Assembly: GCF_003014675.1 (NCBI RefSeq)
Contig: NZ_PYAU01000001.1
Coordinates: forward strand, 2,542,001-2,606,000
Direction of reading: 5' to 3'
From: Labedella gwakjiensis
Lineage (GTDB): Bacteria; Actinomycetota; Actinomycetes; Actinomycetales; Microbacteriaceae
DNA: 64,000 bases
The position numbers were made by a program, and so were the translations under genes. Shown one piece after another: positions 35,901-43,907 of this stretch (position 1 is the first letter of the stretch; each line of letters opens with the position of its first letter). The notes under the pieces were generated by a model. It did not search any database. It worked only from the letters and a program-made list of their open reading frames with translations, and was not told where the DNA came from.

Positions 35901-36170
35901 CTCCCCGATCTGGTCGAGCCAGCCGACGGCCAGTCGGACCCCGATTGGGCAGACGACGCCGTGAGCGCCGACGGTGCCGGTGCCGACGGCGCCGACGCGG
36001 ATGCCGTCGGCGATTCGGTGTCCGGCGACTCTTCCGGCGACAGCGACGGGCCGAGCATCGACGAACTCGAGAGCGGTGTGTCGGCCGACCCGATCGACGC
36101 ACCCGACGGGGAGGCCGGCCCGGACGACGGCCGCGATGCCTCCGCACCACGAACAGGAGGGGCGCGTTGA
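32982..36170 (+). CDS. Large GT2-containing multi-pass membrane protein
   Basis: This 1062-residue protein starts with a GT2 domain (residues about 1-230: VTVLVVAHSSADRL, LWFLAQDTAPEP, VSPIGMLVRAKVFEDLGGFD). From about residue 240 the chain is a polytopic membrane region of roughly twelve segments, with a large outside domain (about residues 760-910) and a final helix near 935. The last 80 residues are an acidic, low-complexity tail rich in GAD and DSDG. Such proteins sit between whiB2 and the DUF5719/DUF3499 genes in actinobacteria; their substrate is unknown. The usual DD metal site is weak in the GT2 part. Its stop overlaps the next start (TTGA). Confidence 0.85.
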   Translation: METRVTVLVVAHSSADRLRRTLAAVEAQTRTPDRVIGVAVDAKDEILRAFDDGRVDQVVTTTENLSFGRAIAAGLRVVDEPVGDDEYLWFLAQDTAPEPTALAELLAGVEVAPSVAVAGPKVVDADDPRRIRSLGETMTTLGRTVELVTDELDQGQHDGETDVLAVSPIGMLVRAKVFEDLGGFDAALGPVDDGLDFGVRVRLAGSRVTLVPEAVVGSAGDGVAGAPRGRRWGTTQRRARLARSAELHRRLVYAPAALLPLHWLSILPLAVLRSIALLVLKRPGLVGSEFRAAFKAAFADTRVFAARSNLSRSRRVGWSTISGLRMPWRELRRRRELEREVEGDDQAFVERTDLRFFGGGGAWLVLGSAVVGLVLLLPLVPATVLDGGGLLPMSRSVSELWANVGWGWRDVGTGFVGASDPFTVVVAVLGTLTFWDPSFSLVLLWLLAFPLATLGGWLAATRLTERSGFRLVGAVLWTLSPTFLAALADGRPAAVIVHLVLPWLFLAGTSAARSWASAAASSILLAVVAACSPVLAVPLAILWLFALVSAGRGVLRVLLVPVPTLVLFAPLIWQQGVVSSRWTALLADPGAGVATSAVGPASILSGFPIDRDSTWSALATAWGVSGNVLAVVLPVLLVPMALLALAGLFVRGQRRTLVLLAVALLGAGTAVAAGSLTIATLDGVPISVWQGSALSLYWLGLSGAALSGLDGLGRRGVVPALVAVVGLAVMVAPLAAAKPFDTSVVVAGSGRTLPAYVDAAATEDPDIATLRITPLADGSIAVRYLAGRGDLLDDQSTVSRTSDPTAQTDARVAELAGNLVSRSGLDAAPELAALGIDFVLLSTEPFEVAELADEAGSGEPDTDARRGPDELAADAAAALTANPAVEYVGPTDAGELWRNVADVERPQREGVDPLWSTIVPVSWIVVFLIALLIAVPTAASREAARRRSRTVGIRPASRRRAAPDEDDAAAIETLPDLVEPADGQSDPDWADDAVSADGAGADGADADAVGDSVSGDSSGDSDGPSIDELESGVSADPIDAPDGEAGPDDGRDASAPRTGGAR

Positions 36171-37576
36171 GCTCCACGCGACTCACAGTGACACGGGCCG
36201 TTCGCACCACGGTCGGGCTCGTCGGGGTCGCGGCCGCGGTCGCGACGATCGTCTTCGCCGGGCGCCTCGATCTGCCGGACATCGGCGGCGCTCCAGCGAG
36301 TGTGACGGTCGAGCCGGTCGCGGCCGACCAGTCGCGGGTCTGTACCGGCTCGCTCATCGAGCTCGGGCAGGACGCGGCAGCCGCGACCGCCGCGACATCG
36401 GTCGGCTCGCCGGTGGTCGTGGCGGGCGATGGGGTGGACGGCGCCGCAACGTCGTCGACACTCGCCGCGCCCGACGACTCCGCCGGTCGTGAGGGCCCTA
36501 CCGTCCTCTCCGCCGAGCCGAGCGACGGTGACTCCGTCCTCGCGGGGGCTCAATCGCAGAGCGTCGAGCTCGAACGGCTCTCGGGATTCTCGGCGTCGTC
36601 GTGCACGGAGACGGCGGCGGAGTCGTGGCTCGTCGGCGGATCCACGGATGTCGGCCAGACCACCGTCCTCACCCTCGCGAACCCGTCCACCGTGGATGCG
36701 AGCGTCTCGCTCGAGGTGTTCGGCGAGAGCGGCGCCGTCGACGCGTCGGGAGCCTCCGGCATCGTCGTGGCCGCGGGATCGCAACGCATCATCTCGCTCG
36801 CCGGCATCGCCCCCAACCTGCTCATCCCCGTCGTCCACGTCACGAGCGTCGGCGCTCCGGTCGCCGCCGCCCTGCAGCAGTCAGCGGTCCGTTCGATCAC
36901 CCCGGAGGGCGTGGACGTCGTCGGTCCGTCGGCGTCACCGGCCGACAGCCAGATCATCCCCGGTTTCATCGTGCCGTCCTCTCGCCCCGTCGACCGTGCC
37001 GACGGCTACGACTTCCGTGTCCCGGGCGTGCGGGTCCTCGCGCCGGGCGGCTTCGACGCACAGGTCACCGTGGTCGCCCGGGCGAGCGACGGGACCCTCT
37101 CGGAGCCCCGAACGGTCACCACCGCGGCGGGGACGGTCACCGATGTGCCCCTCGACGACCTTGCACCCGGCGAGTACACCCTCCTCGTGACATCGGACCA
37201 GCCGGTCACCTCTGCGGGCCACAGCGCCTCATCGCGGGACGACAAGGACGACTTCGCCTGGTTCGCCGCGACGACGCCACTCGCCGCGACGGCGACGGTC
37301 GCCGTTCCTCCGGGAGCCCAGGCGACCATGCGCATCGCCAACCCGACGGACGAGGACAGGACGGTCTCTCTCGTCTCCTCCGGCGCCGAGACCACCGTCG
37401 ACGTGCCGGCCGGAGGCTCGATCCAGCGAGACGTCGACGGCGACGTCGTCTACGAGCTGTCAGGGACCGACGGCTTGCACGCGGCCGTCACGCTGCTCGG
37501 CGACGTCGGCATCTCGTCATACCCGCTGACGGCGCCGAGCGCCGCATCGGATCCCGTCGTCGTCCGGATGCGCTGA
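36167..37576 (+). CDS. DUF5719-family exported protein
   Basis: This 469-residue protein begins with one hydrophobic signal or anchor segment (VGLVGVAAAVATIVFAG) and continues as a beta-rich outside region, with TTVLTLANPSTVDASVSLEVFG and ATMRIANPTDEDRTVSLVS showing two repeated immunoglobulin-like strands. Four-residue AGAQ and WLVGGST features are common in the family. The TTG at 36167 was chosen because AGGAGG lies six bases upstream and its TTGA overlaps the stop of the GT2 gene. Constant linkage to that gene suggests a joint surface role, otherwise unknown. Confidence 0.8.
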   Translation: MSSTRLTVTRAVRTTVGLVGVAAAVATIVFAGRLDLPDIGGAPASVTVEPVAADQSRVCTGSLIELGQDAAAATAATSVGSPVVVAGDGVDGAATSSTLAAPDDSAGREGPTVLSAEPSDGDSVLAGAQSQSVELERLSGFSASSCTETAAESWLVGGSTDVGQTTVLTLANPSTVDASVSLEVFGESGAVDASGASGIVVAAGSQRIISLAGIAPNLLIPVVHVTSVGAPVAAALQQSAVRSITPEGVDVVGPSASPADSQIIPGFIVPSSRPVDRADGYDFRVPGVRVLAPGGFDAQVTVVARASDGTLSEPRTVTTAAGTVTDVPLDDLAPGEYTLLVTSDQPVTSAGHSASSRDDKDDFAWFAATTPLAATATVAVPPGAQATMRIANPTDEDRTVSLVSSGAETTVDVPAGGSIQRDVDGDVVYELSGTDGLHAAVTLLGDVGISSYPLTAPSAASDPVVVRMR

Positions 37577-37591
37577 CGAGCCCACGCGGCT

Positions 37592-38041
37592 TCAGAGGAA
37601 GCGGAACCGTTCGGGGCCGAGGTCCCACGGATCCTTCCCGAGGAACTCGGCAGTCGCTCGGAAGACGCAGCTCTCGATCATCATCCGCTGGTGCATCTCG
37701 TCGTCGCGGTGCAGGTGACTGAGGCGTTGGATGGGGAGGCGGAAGAGGGTGATGCGACGCGTCGACGCGTCCGTGTGCCACCGGTCGACGCCGTCACCGG
37801 AGTCGAGCTTCGGCGGCATGGCCTGCACCTCGTAGCGCACGCCGGCGAGCTCGTCCGGCCAGGATCCCCTCAAGAAATCGGCTGTCGAGGCGACGGTCTG
37901 ATCGAAGAGGTCGATGCGGGTCCGGAGCGCCGGGAGCGGGGGGCGGACGACAGAGCTGCGCCCGGCCCTGCCGTGGCGGTCTCGCCGGACGGCGCGGCGT
38001 CCCGGATCGCCGATCGGGGACCGTTCGTGCTTGCGCCTCAT
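37592..38041 (-). CDS. Metallopeptidase-family protein without an HExxH motif
   Basis: This 149-residue protein belongs, by position beside DUF3499 and by its C-terminal half, to the small zincin-like family linked to phosphomannomutase in actinobacteria. ITLFRLPIQRLSH and EFLGKDPWDLGPERF are the recognisable parts. In the place where relatives have a HE-type helix, this protein reads HQRMMIESCVF, so the usual zinc ligands are not arranged as HExxH. It may be inactive as a peptidase or bind metal differently. The ATG is preceded by TAGGAT at six bases. It is convergent with the DUF5719 gene. Confidence 0.7.
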   Translation of the reverse strand: MRRKHERSPIGDPGRRAVRRDRHGRAGRSSVVRPPLPALRTRIDLFDQTVASTADFLRGSWPDELAGVRYEVQAMPPKLDSGDGVDRWHTDASTRRITLFRLPIQRLSHLHRDDEMHQRMMIESCVFRATAEFLGKDPWDLGPERFRFL

Positions 38042-38047
38042 GTCGCA

Positions 38048-38053
38048 ATCCTA
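38048..38053 (-). promoter_or_regulatory. -10 box TAGGAT of the metallopeptidase-family gene
   Basis: On the minus strand TAGGAT lies six bases before the ATG, without a ribosome site in the gap. The divergent DUF3499 gene has the same layout on the plus strand. Confidence 0.45.
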
Positions 38054-38116
38054 TGCGCCGGCGGCGACGAGCGGCCGGGGTCGGCGCGGTGCGGCCCCGC
38101 TGTCGGGGGCTGTCCG

Positions 38117-38122
38117 TAGACT
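38117..38122 (+). promoter_or_regulatory. -10 box TAGACT of the DUF3499 gene (leaderless type)
   Basis: TAGACT lies seven bases before the ATG at 38130 and equals the hexamer before rfbC. No ribosome site is visible. Confidence 0.5.
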
Positions 38123-38129
38123 GACGGCG

Positions 38130-38342
38130 ATGGACGACAGAATCTGCTCGAAGGTCGGGTGCACACGCGAGGCCGTGTCCACCCTCAGCTACGACTACGG
38201 CGACCAGATGGCCGTGCTCGGGCCCCTCGGTCTCACGCGCGACCCGCACACGTACGACCTCTGCTCGATCCACTCGGAGCGACTGTCGGTCCCCAACGGC
38301 TGGCAGGTCATCCGCCACGCCGTCCTCGGCGAAGTAGGGTGA
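38130..38342 (+). CDS. DUF3499 family protein
   Basis: This 70-residue protein has two cysteine/histidine groups: CSKVGC at residues 6-11 and the CSIH quartet near residue 45, which could form one zinc site. ATLSYDYG-type and AVLGPL stretches between them are conserved in the DUF3499 family of actinobacteria. The family sits between the metallopeptidase-family gene and phosphomannomutase, here as elsewhere. Function is unknown. Its TGA overlaps a TAGGGT box that may drive the next gene. Confidence 0.85.
   Translation: MDDRICSKVGCTREAVSTLSYDYGDQMAVLGPLGLTRDPHTYDLCSIHSERLSVPNGWQVIRHAVLGEVG
38335..38340 (+). promoter_or_regulatory. -10-like TAGGGT before phosphomannomutase
   Basis: TAGGGT lies seven bases before the ATG at 38348 and overlaps the end of the DUF3499 gene. 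It would give the mutase a separate leaderless message besides read-through. Support is only the spacing shared with other genes here. Confidence 0.35.
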
Positions 38343-38347
38343 TCCTC

Positions 38348-39778
38348 ATGGCATCGGATTCAGCACAGAACGCCCGTCTCGCGTCGGTCGTCGGAGCGTA
38401 CGACGTGCGCGGGGTCGTGGGCGAGGGGCTCACGGAGGAGATCGTCGAGGCTCTCGCGGCGGCCTTCGTCGACGAGGTCGACGGGGCCGGCTCGTCGGTC
38501 GTCGTCGGGCATGACATGCGCGACTCGTCACCGGGGTTCGCCGAGGCGTTCTCGCGCGGCGCCACCGCGCGGGGGGCCGACGTGATCTCGATCGGACTGT
38601 GCTCGACGGACGAGAGCTATTTCGCGTCGGGCAGCCTCGGAGCACCGGCCGCCATGTTCACGGCGAGCCACAATCCGGCGCGTTACAACGGCATCAAGTT
38701 CTCGCGCGCGGGCGCAGAGGCCATGTCGAAGGCCACAGGGCTCGCGGCCATCCGCGACCGCGCCGCCGAGTACCTGGCGTCGGGCATCCCCACGGCGTCG
38801 GCCACGGGGTCCGTCGAGACGCGTGACGTGCTGGCGGACTACGCGACGTACCTCCGCACGCTCGTACCGCTCGACGCCATCCGGCCGCTCACGATCGTGG
38901 TGGACGCCGGCAACGGCATGGGTGGGCTCACCGTTCCAGCGGTCCTCGAGACCGCAGCAGGGCTTCCGTCGCTGCCGCTCACGATCATCCCCCTCTACTT
39001 CGAGCTCGACGGGACGTTCCCGAATCACGAGGCCAACCCGCTCGAGCCGAAGAACCTCGTCGACCTGCAGAAGGCCGTCGTCGAACACGGGGCAGACCTG
39101 GGCCTCGCCTTCGACGGCGACGCCGATCGCTGCTTCGTCGTCGACGAGCGCGGAGAGGCGGTCACGCCGTCGGCCATCGCGGCGATCGTCGCCGTCCGCG
39201 AGATCGCGCGGGCTCGCCGCGACGACCCCCAGGCGGACATCACCGTGTTGCACAACCTCATCACCTCGCGCATCGTGCAGGAGACCATCGAGGCGGCGGG
39301 CGCGACGGCGGTCCGCACGAAGGTCGGCCACTCGCTCATCAAGGACGAGATGCGACGTACGGGCGCCGTCTTCGGGGGCGAACACTCGGCGCACTACTAC
39401 TTCCGCGACTTCTGGAGCGCCGACAACGGCATGCTCGCCGCGATGCACGTCCTCGCGGAGTTCGGTGCGCAGGGGGCGCCGCTGTCCGAGTTCGCCTCCG
39501 CGTACTCGCCCTACTTCGCGTCCGGCGAGATCAATTCGACGGTGGAGGACGTGCCGGCGGCGTTCGCCCGTATCGTCGAGGCGTTCGCCGGTCGCGCGGA
39601 GTTCGACGAGCTCGATGGCCTCACGGTCACCGGCCACGCCGGGCTCGACGACGACTTCTGGTGGTTCAGCGTGCGTCCGTCGAACACCGAGCCGCTCCTG
39701 CGTCTCAATGCCGAAGCGTCCTCGCGCGCACAGATGGAAGCGATCCGCGACGAGGTCCTCTCTCTCATCCGCGCCTGA
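38348..39778 (+). CDS. manB: Phosphomannomutase/phosphoglucomutase
   Basis: This 476-residue enzyme converts mannose 6-phosphate to mannose 1-phosphate (or the glucose pair). Four family motifs are present: YDVRGVVGE at the N-terminus, the phosphoserine loop [14 protein letters not shown], the metal loop DGDADRCF, and [10 protein letters not shown] with a final [12 protein letters not shown] phosphate-binding loop. Length is normal. It works with manA upstream for GDP-mannose and so for mannosylated lipids and wall glycans. It sits in the conserved DUF3499-pmm-ahcY order. Confidence 0.95.
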   Translation: MASDSAQNARLASVVGAYDVRGVVGEGLTEEIVEALAAAFVDEVDGAGSSVVVGHDMRDSSPGFAEAFSRGATARGADVISIGLCSTDESYFASGSLGAPAAMFTASHNPARYNGIKFSRAGAEAMSKATGLAAIRDRAAEYLASGIPTASATGSVETRDVLADYATYLRTLVPLDAIRPLTIVVDAGNGMGGLTVPAVLETAAGLPSLPLTIIPLYFELDGTFPNHEANPLEPKNLVDLQKAVVEHGADLGLAFDGDADRCFVVDERGEAVTPSAIAAIVAVREIARARRDDPQADITVLHNLITSRIVQETIEAAGATAVRTKVGHSLIKDEMRRTGAVFGGEHSAHYYFRDFWSADNGMLAAMHVLAEFGAQGAPLSEFASAYSPYFASGEINSTVEDVPAAFARIVEAFAGRAEFDELDGLTVTGHAGLDDDFWWFSVRPSNTEPLLRLNAEASSRAQMEAIRDEVLSLIRA

Positions 39779-39842
39779 TCGGTTCGGCGGAGGGCCGACG
39801 CAGGGCGGCTGTCACACGGGGCGGCCTCTCGGTTACGGGTGC

Positions 39843-39848
39843 GACAAT
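39843..39848 (+). promoter_or_regulatory. -10-like GACAAT of ahcY
   Basis: GACAAT lies six bases before the ahcY ATG. GGAG is present, but only two bases from the ATG, too close for a normal ribosome site, which supports leaderless start. The 76-base gap to the mutase holds no recognisable riboswitch. Confidence 0.35.
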
Positions 39849-39854
39849 GGAGCA

Positions 39855-41342
39855 ATGACGATCACCTCTCCGGTCGCGACCGGCTCCATGCCCTTCTCCG
39901 TCGCCGACCTCTCGCTCGCGGAGGCGGGCCGCCACCAGATCCGTCTCGCCGAGAACGAGATGCCCGGGCTCATGGCCCTTCGCGACGAGTTCGGTCCCAG
40001 TCAGCCCCTCGCCGGCGCGCGCATCGCGGGATCGCTGCACATGACCGTGCAGACCGCCGTTCTCATCGAGACGCTCGTGGCTCTCGGCGCGCGCGTGCGG
40101 TGGGCCAGCTGCAACATCTTCTCGACGCAGGACGAGGCGGCCGCCGCCATCGCCGTCGGCCCCACGGGAACGCCGGACGCGCCGGCCGGTGTGCCGGTCT
40201 TCGCCTGGAAGGGCGAGACCCTCGACGAATACTGGTGGGCCACAGGCCGTATCTTCGACTGGTCGGCGGAGGCCGCGGAAGAGGATGCCGAGTGGACGGG
40301 TCCGAACCTCATCCTCGACGACGGCGGAGACGCCACCCTGCTCGTGCACAAGGGCGTCGAGTTCGAGGCCGCCGGTGTCGTCCCCGACGCGACGGATGAC
40401 GACCCCGAGGAGTATCGGGTCATCCTCGGGGTGCTGCGCGCCTCGCTCGCGGACAGCCCCGACCGGTGGACGCGCATCTCTCGCGACCTGCTCGGCGTCA
40501 CGGAGGAGACCACGACGGGCGTGCACCGTCTGTACGAGCTCTTCCGCGACGGTGAGTTGCTCTTCCCCGGCATCAACGTGAACGATTCGGTGACGAAGTC
40601 GAAGTTCGACAACAAGTACGGCATCCGCCACTCGCTTCCGGACGGCCTGAACCGCGCAACGGACGTCCTCATCGGCGGCAAGGTCGCGCTCGTCGCCGGA
40701 TACGGAGACGTCGGAAAGGGCGCGGCCGAGGCGCTCCGCGGCCAGGGCGCGCGCGTCATCGTGACCGAGGTCGACCCGATCTGCGCGCTCCAGGCGGCCA
40801 TGGACGGCTACCAGGTCGCACGCATCGAGTCGGTCGTGGGCGACGTCGACATCTTCGTCTCGGGCACGGGCAACAAGTCCGTCATCACGACCGAGCACAT
40901 GCTCGCAATGAAGCACCTCGCGATCGTCGCCAACGTCGGGCACTTCGACAACGAGATCGACATGGACGGGCTCTCCCGCATTCCCGGCGCAGAGCGTGTC
41001 GAGATCAAGCCGCAGGTGCACGAGTGGCGCCTGCCGACCGGCCGGTCCATCCTCGTCCTGTCAGAGGGACGCCTCATGAACCTCGGAAACGCGACGGGTC
41101 ACCCGTCCTTCGTCATGAGCAACTCGTTCACGAACCAGGTGCTCGCGCAGCTCGAGCTCTACACGCGGATCGAGGAGTACCCCGTCGGCGTCTACGTGCT
41201 GCCGAAGCACCTCGACGAGAAGGTCGCGCGACTCCACCTCGACGCTCTCGGCGTCGAGCTCACGGAGCTCTCGCCCGAGCAGGCCGCCTACATCGGCGTG
41301 CCGGTCGACGGCCCCTTCAAGGTGGACCACTACCGCTACTGA
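39855..41342 (+). CDS. ahcY: Adenosylhomocysteinase
   Basis: This 495-residue NAD-dependent enzyme splits S-adenosylhomocysteine into adenosine and homocysteine and so keeps methylation running. Visible motifs are [46 protein letters not shown] with the catalytic lysine and aspartate region, [10 protein letters not shown] for [14 protein letters not shown] and the C-terminal lid FKVDHYRY. It has the long insert seen in actinobacterial forms. The first ATG (39847) opens only a three-codon frame; the ATG at 39855 begins the enzyme. It is followed by a strong nested hairpin. Confidence 0.97.
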   Translation: MTITSPVATGSMPFSVADLSLAEAGRHQIRLAENEMPGLMALRDEFGPSQPLAGARIAGSLHMTVQTAVLIETLVALGARVRWASCNIFSTQDEAAAAIAVGPTGTPDAPAGVPVFAWKGETLDEYWWATGRIFDWSAEAAEEDAEWTGPNLILDDGGDATLLVHKGVEFEAAGVVPDATDDDPEEYRVILGVLRASLADSPDRWTRISRDLLGVTEETTTGVHRLYELFRDGELLFPGINVNDSVTKSKFDNKYGIRHSLPDGLNRATDVLIGGKVALVAGYGDVGKGAAEALRGQGARVIVTEVDPICALQAAMDGYQVARIESVVGDVDIFVSGTGNKSVITTEHMLAMKHLAIVANVGHFDNEIDMDGLSRIPGAERVEIKPQVHEWRLPTGRSILVLSEGRLMNLGNATGHPSFVMSNSFTNQVLAQLELYTRIEEYPVGVYVLPKHLDEKVARLHLDALGVELTELSPEQAAYIGVPVDGPFKVDHYRY

Positions 41343-41358
41343 TCCACTTCAGCACCCG

Positions 41359-41416
41359 CGACGTGCGGACGTCGGTCGTCTCCTCCCGCGAGGAGACCGC
41401 CGAGGTCCGCACGTCG
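41359..41416. terminator. Nested double hairpin between ahcY and the convergent RDD gene
   Basis: CGACGTGCGGAC (41359-41370) pairs with GTCCGCACGTCG (41405-41416), 12 bases. Inside, GTCTCCTC (41378-41385) pairs with GAGGAGAC (41390-41397) around CCGC. The gap between the convergent genes is 81 bases and nearly all is in this structure, which probably ends transcription from both sides. Confidence 0.75.
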
Positions 41417-41423
41417 GTTCGTC

Positions 41424-42263
41424 TCAGCGGTCGGGGAAGTGGTGGGGCGTGCCGTCGAGGGTGGGGCGCAGCAGGTCGAGACGCTCGCGCTCGAGGGTGA
41501 GCTTCCTGAACTCGCGCTCCCGTCGCATCGCCGCGACAGCGAAGAGGAACGTGTCGGGGGCGACGTTGGGCAGGGGCGAGACGTAGGGGGCGGCCTCGGC
41601 CGCCAGTTCGCGACCCAGCCGCTCGCGTGCGGCGGGTGAGAGCCGCGCCACCTGCTGCAGGTACTGGGCGATGCGCCGCGCGAGTCGGTCGGGTAAGCGG
41701 GCCACGTCGGCGGTCGTCGCCCATCCCTGCAGCTCCGGCGGTACCCCGTACACCGGTGTGATGACACGCGGCACACGCTCATGCTGCGCGTAGGTGCCCG
41801 CGAGGAGATCGCCTAGTCGCTGCGACCGATCGCTCAGCAGGCCGACGAGCGCGGCGACCCCTCCGATCGTCATGTAGATCTCGAAGAATCCGACGAGCGA
41901 TCGGATGAACGCGTGCCGGAAGCCGATCGCTCCACCGTCGAGGCGCACCACTCGGGCGCCGATCGCGAGCTTGCCGAGCGATCGACCTCGCATCGCCAGC
42001 TCGACCGCCGTCGGTACGACGATGAACGACACCACGATGATCGAGATGACGGCGGCCTGGAACGCCGCCTCGTCGATGTCGACGAATTCCGCCGCCAGGA
42101 AGAGCAGGTAGCCGAGGAGGAGCGCGAACCCCACGTGCACGACGAGGTCGATGGCGGCGCCCGCGGCCCGCAGGACGAAGCTCGCGGCACGCACATCGAG
42201 CGCGACGGCCTCGCCGGTGACGAGTTCGCGCGGATCGGTTGTCGACTGCGCGCTCGAGGTCAT
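41424..42263 (-). CDS. RDD-family membrane protein
   Basis: This 279-residue protein has an RDD domain: SFVLRAAGAAIDLVVHVG with the first arginine and aspartate, then membrane helices, then RGRSLGKLAIGARVVRLDG and GDLLAGTYAQHERVP. Four hydrophobic stretches are seen up to residue 160; the C-terminal third is a charged cytoplasmic domain (VARLPDRLARRIAQYLQ). RDD proteins next to SpoIIM/DUF95, DUF58 and MoxR are common in actinobacteria. Role unknown. Only 18 bases separate its start from the divergent gene. Confidence 0.88.
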   Translation of the reverse strand: MTSSAQSTTDPRELVTGEAVALDVRAASFVLRAAGAAIDLVVHVGFALLLGYLLFLAAEFVDIDEAAFQAAVISIIVVSFIVVPTAVELAMRGRSLGKLAIGARVVRLDGGAIGFRHAFIRSLVGFFEIYMTIGGVAALVGLLSDRSQRLGDLLAGTYAQHERVPRVITPVYGVPPELQGWATTADVARLPDRLARRIAQYLQQVARLSPAARERLGRELAAEAAPYVSPLPNVAPDTFLFAVAAMRREREFRKLTLERERLDLLRPTLDGTPHHFPDR

Positions 42264-42266
42264 GGA

Positions 42267-42276
42267 TATCATCGTA
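42267..42276. promoter_or_regulatory. Overlapping divergent -10 boxes (RDD and SpoIIM-like genes)
   Basis: The starts of the two divergent genes are 18 bases apart. TATCAT (42267-42272, plus) lies nine bases before the SpoIIM-like ATG; TACGAT on the minus strand (42271-42276) lies seven bases before the RDD ATG. The boxes overlap by two bases and any -35 element must lie inside the opposite coding region. Confidence 0.45.
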
Positions 42277-42281
42277 ATCGG

Positions 42282-43277
42282 ATGGACATCGACGCTTACG
42301 CTGCCGCACATCGTGCCGATTGGGACCGCCTGGACGAGCTCGGCCGCCGGGGGTCGCTGTCCGGCGCGGAGGCCGACGAGCTGATCGACCGATACCAGTC
42401 CGGTGCGACGCAGCTCTCGGCGATCAAGACGACGGCGGGATCGACGGTCACGGGAGACCGATTGAGCGTCTCGCTGTCGCGCGCGCGGCTCCGCTTCACG
42501 TCGGCCGGGCGCAACGTCGCGTCGCAGATCCCGCGCTTCTTCGCGCTCCAGTTGCCGGCGGCGCTCTACCGGCTGCGCTGGGTCACCCTCGCGGTCTTCG
42601 TCGCCTTCACGATCGTCGCGTCGTTGTACGCGACATGGATCGCGACGAACCCGCAGGCGCTCGCCGCCCTCGGCGACGAGGCGACCCTGCGGCAGACCGC
42701 CGAGCAGGGCTTCGTCGCCTACTACTCGGAGAACCCGGCGACGTCCTTCGCCGGACGGGTGTGGACCAACAACGCCTGGATCGCCGCCCAGTGCATCGCC
42801 TTCGGGATCACCGGAGTCTGGGTCCCGTACGTCATCGCCGGCAACGCGCAGGGCATCGGGCTCACGGCGGGTGTCATGTTCGCGTACGACGAGGGCGACA
42901 CGTTCTTCCTCTACATCCTTCCCCACGGCCTCCTCGAGCTCACGAGCGTCTTCGTCGCCGGGGCGGCGGGCCTGCGCATCTTCTGGTCGTGGGTCGCGCC
43001 CGGACGCCTTCCGCGTGGACGGTCGCTCGCCCAGGAGGCACGGGCGCTCTTCACCGTCGTGATCGGACTGATCATCGCGCTGTTCGTGTCCGGCATCATC
43101 GAGGGCTTCGTGACGCCGGCCCCGTGGCATCCGGCTGTCAAGATCGCGATCGGTGCCCTGGCGCTCGGTGCATTCCTCTTCTACATGCTCGTGATCGGTG
43201 GGCGAGCGGCCCGGTCGGGCGAGACGGGCGACCTCGAGGAGTTCGAGCGCGGCGCATCGAGTCTCGTGGCGGGTTGA
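42282..43277 (+). CDS. Stage II sporulation protein M-like (SpoIIM/DUF95) membrane protein
   Basis: This 331-residue protein begins with a soluble helical part (MDIDAYAAAHRADWDRLDEL), then about seven membrane segments. NNAWIAAQCIAFGITG, the loop YDEGDTFFLYILPHGLLEL and ILPHGLLE match the SpoIIM/DUF95 family. The family is found in non-sporulating actinobacteria beside RDD, DUF58 and MoxR genes. Function there is not established. It reads away from the RDD gene and is convergent with the repressor gene that follows. Confidence 0.87.
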   Translation: MDIDAYAAAHRADWDRLDELGRRGSLSGAEADELIDRYQSGATQLSAIKTTAGSTVTGDRLSVSLSRARLRFTSAGRNVASQIPRFFALQLPAALYRLRWVTLAVFVAFTIVASLYATWIATNPQALAALGDEATLRQTAEQGFVAYYSENPATSFAGRVWTNNAWIAAQCIAFGITGVWVPYVIAGNAQGIGLTAGVMFAYDEGDTFFLYILPHGLLELTSVFVAGAAGLRIFWSWVAPGRLPRGRSLAQEARALFTVVIGLIIALFVSGIIEGFVTPAPWHPAVKIAIGALALGAFLFYMLVIGGRAARSGETGDLEEFERGASSLVAG

Positions 43278-43298
43278 GGGAGCCTTCTCGACGGTGGC

Positions 43299-43838
43299 TC
43301 AGTCATCGGAGGCGATCGGCGGCTGCCGCTCCGGGTGCATCGCGATGAAGAGCGACAGCGGCACTCCGTCCGGGTCGGGATCGAGTGCGGCGTACTCGAC
43401 CACCAGGTTGCGGAACCGGTCGCGGAATTCCGAGAGGGCTTCCGGCGAGAGCTTCACGCCGAGTCTCCAGGCGTCGAGGTCGTCTGGATCTATTCCGGCG
43501 ATCTCCTGGAGGAAGGTCTCGACGAGAAGTGACGAGGCGTGCGGCGTTCGAGAGAAGAAGGACAGTCCGGTCGCGCGATACGGCACCTCGCGGGCGCCGC
43601 GTCGGCCCGACCGGGGCTCCTCGGCGCGGAGGAGGCCCGTTCGGACGAGGGTGCGCACGTGGTGGAGGACGGTGCCCGGATTGAGATCGAGGATCGCCGC
43701 GATGTCCTTGTTCGTCCTCGATTCGTGCAGACAGATCCGAAGGATCCGCATACGGAGAGGGGAGCTGAGCGCTCTGGCCCGGGCCTCGACGTCGGCCTCG
43801 GACTCGTCGGCGGGCGGCTCGACGAACGGCGGAGTCAT
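43299..43838 (-). CDS. Winged-helix (ArsR-type) transcription regulator
   Basis: This 179-residue protein has a winged helix at about residues 25-95: ALSSPLRMRILRICL, RTNKDIAAILDLNPGTVLHHVRTLVRTGLL and the wing GRRGAREVPYRATG. No metal-binding cysteine motif is present, so it is more like the HTH_20 group that guards MFS exporters. The C-terminal part (LSEFRDRFRNLVVEYAAL) could bind a ligand. TACGCT lies six bases before the ATG. The palindrome at 43870-43887 between it and the MFS gene is the likely operator for both. Confidence 0.86.
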   Translation of the reverse strand: MTPPFVEPPADESEADVEARARALSSPLRMRILRICLHESRTNKDIAAILDLNPGTVLHHVRTLVRTGLLRAEEPRSGRRGAREVPYRATGLSFFSRTPHASSLLVETFLQEIAGIDPDDLDAWRLGVKLSPEALSEFRDRFRNLVVEYAALDPDPDGVPLSLFIAMHPERQPPIASDD

Positions 43839-43844
43839 AGGGCC

Positions 43845-43850
43845 AGCGTA
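43845..43850 (-). promoter_or_regulatory. -10 box TACGCT of the winged-helix regulator
   Basis: On the minus strand TACGCT lies six bases before the ATG at 43838, without a ribosome site. The regulator is thus probably leaderless. Confidence 0.4.
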
Positions 43851-43869
43851 GCCCGCCGCTCCTCGCAGT

Positions 43870-43887
43870 GATTGACAAATATCAATC
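43870..43887. promoter_or_regulatory. Operator palindrome GATTGA-N6-TCAATC
   Basis: GATTGA and TCAATC flank CAAATA, an 18-base perfect inverted repeat rich in A/T against the local GC. It covers TTGACA (43872-43877), a consensus -35; CACGAT (43896-43901), 18 bases further, would be the -10, giving transcription at the ATG at 43908. Binding of the divergent winged-helix protein would block both genes. Confidence 0.6.
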
Positions 43888-43907
43888 GCATGCTCCACGA
43901 TGACCGT

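Noticed and set aside
39779-39854. SAH riboswitch before ahcY
   Set aside because: The 76-base gap is too short and shows no recognisable aptamer core; a promoter close to the ATG would leave no leader.
39847-39858. Three-codon upstream frame (Met-Glu-Gln-stop) overlapping the ahcY start
   Set aside because: It overlaps the likely -10 box and lacks a ribosome site; with leaderless start it would not be in the message.
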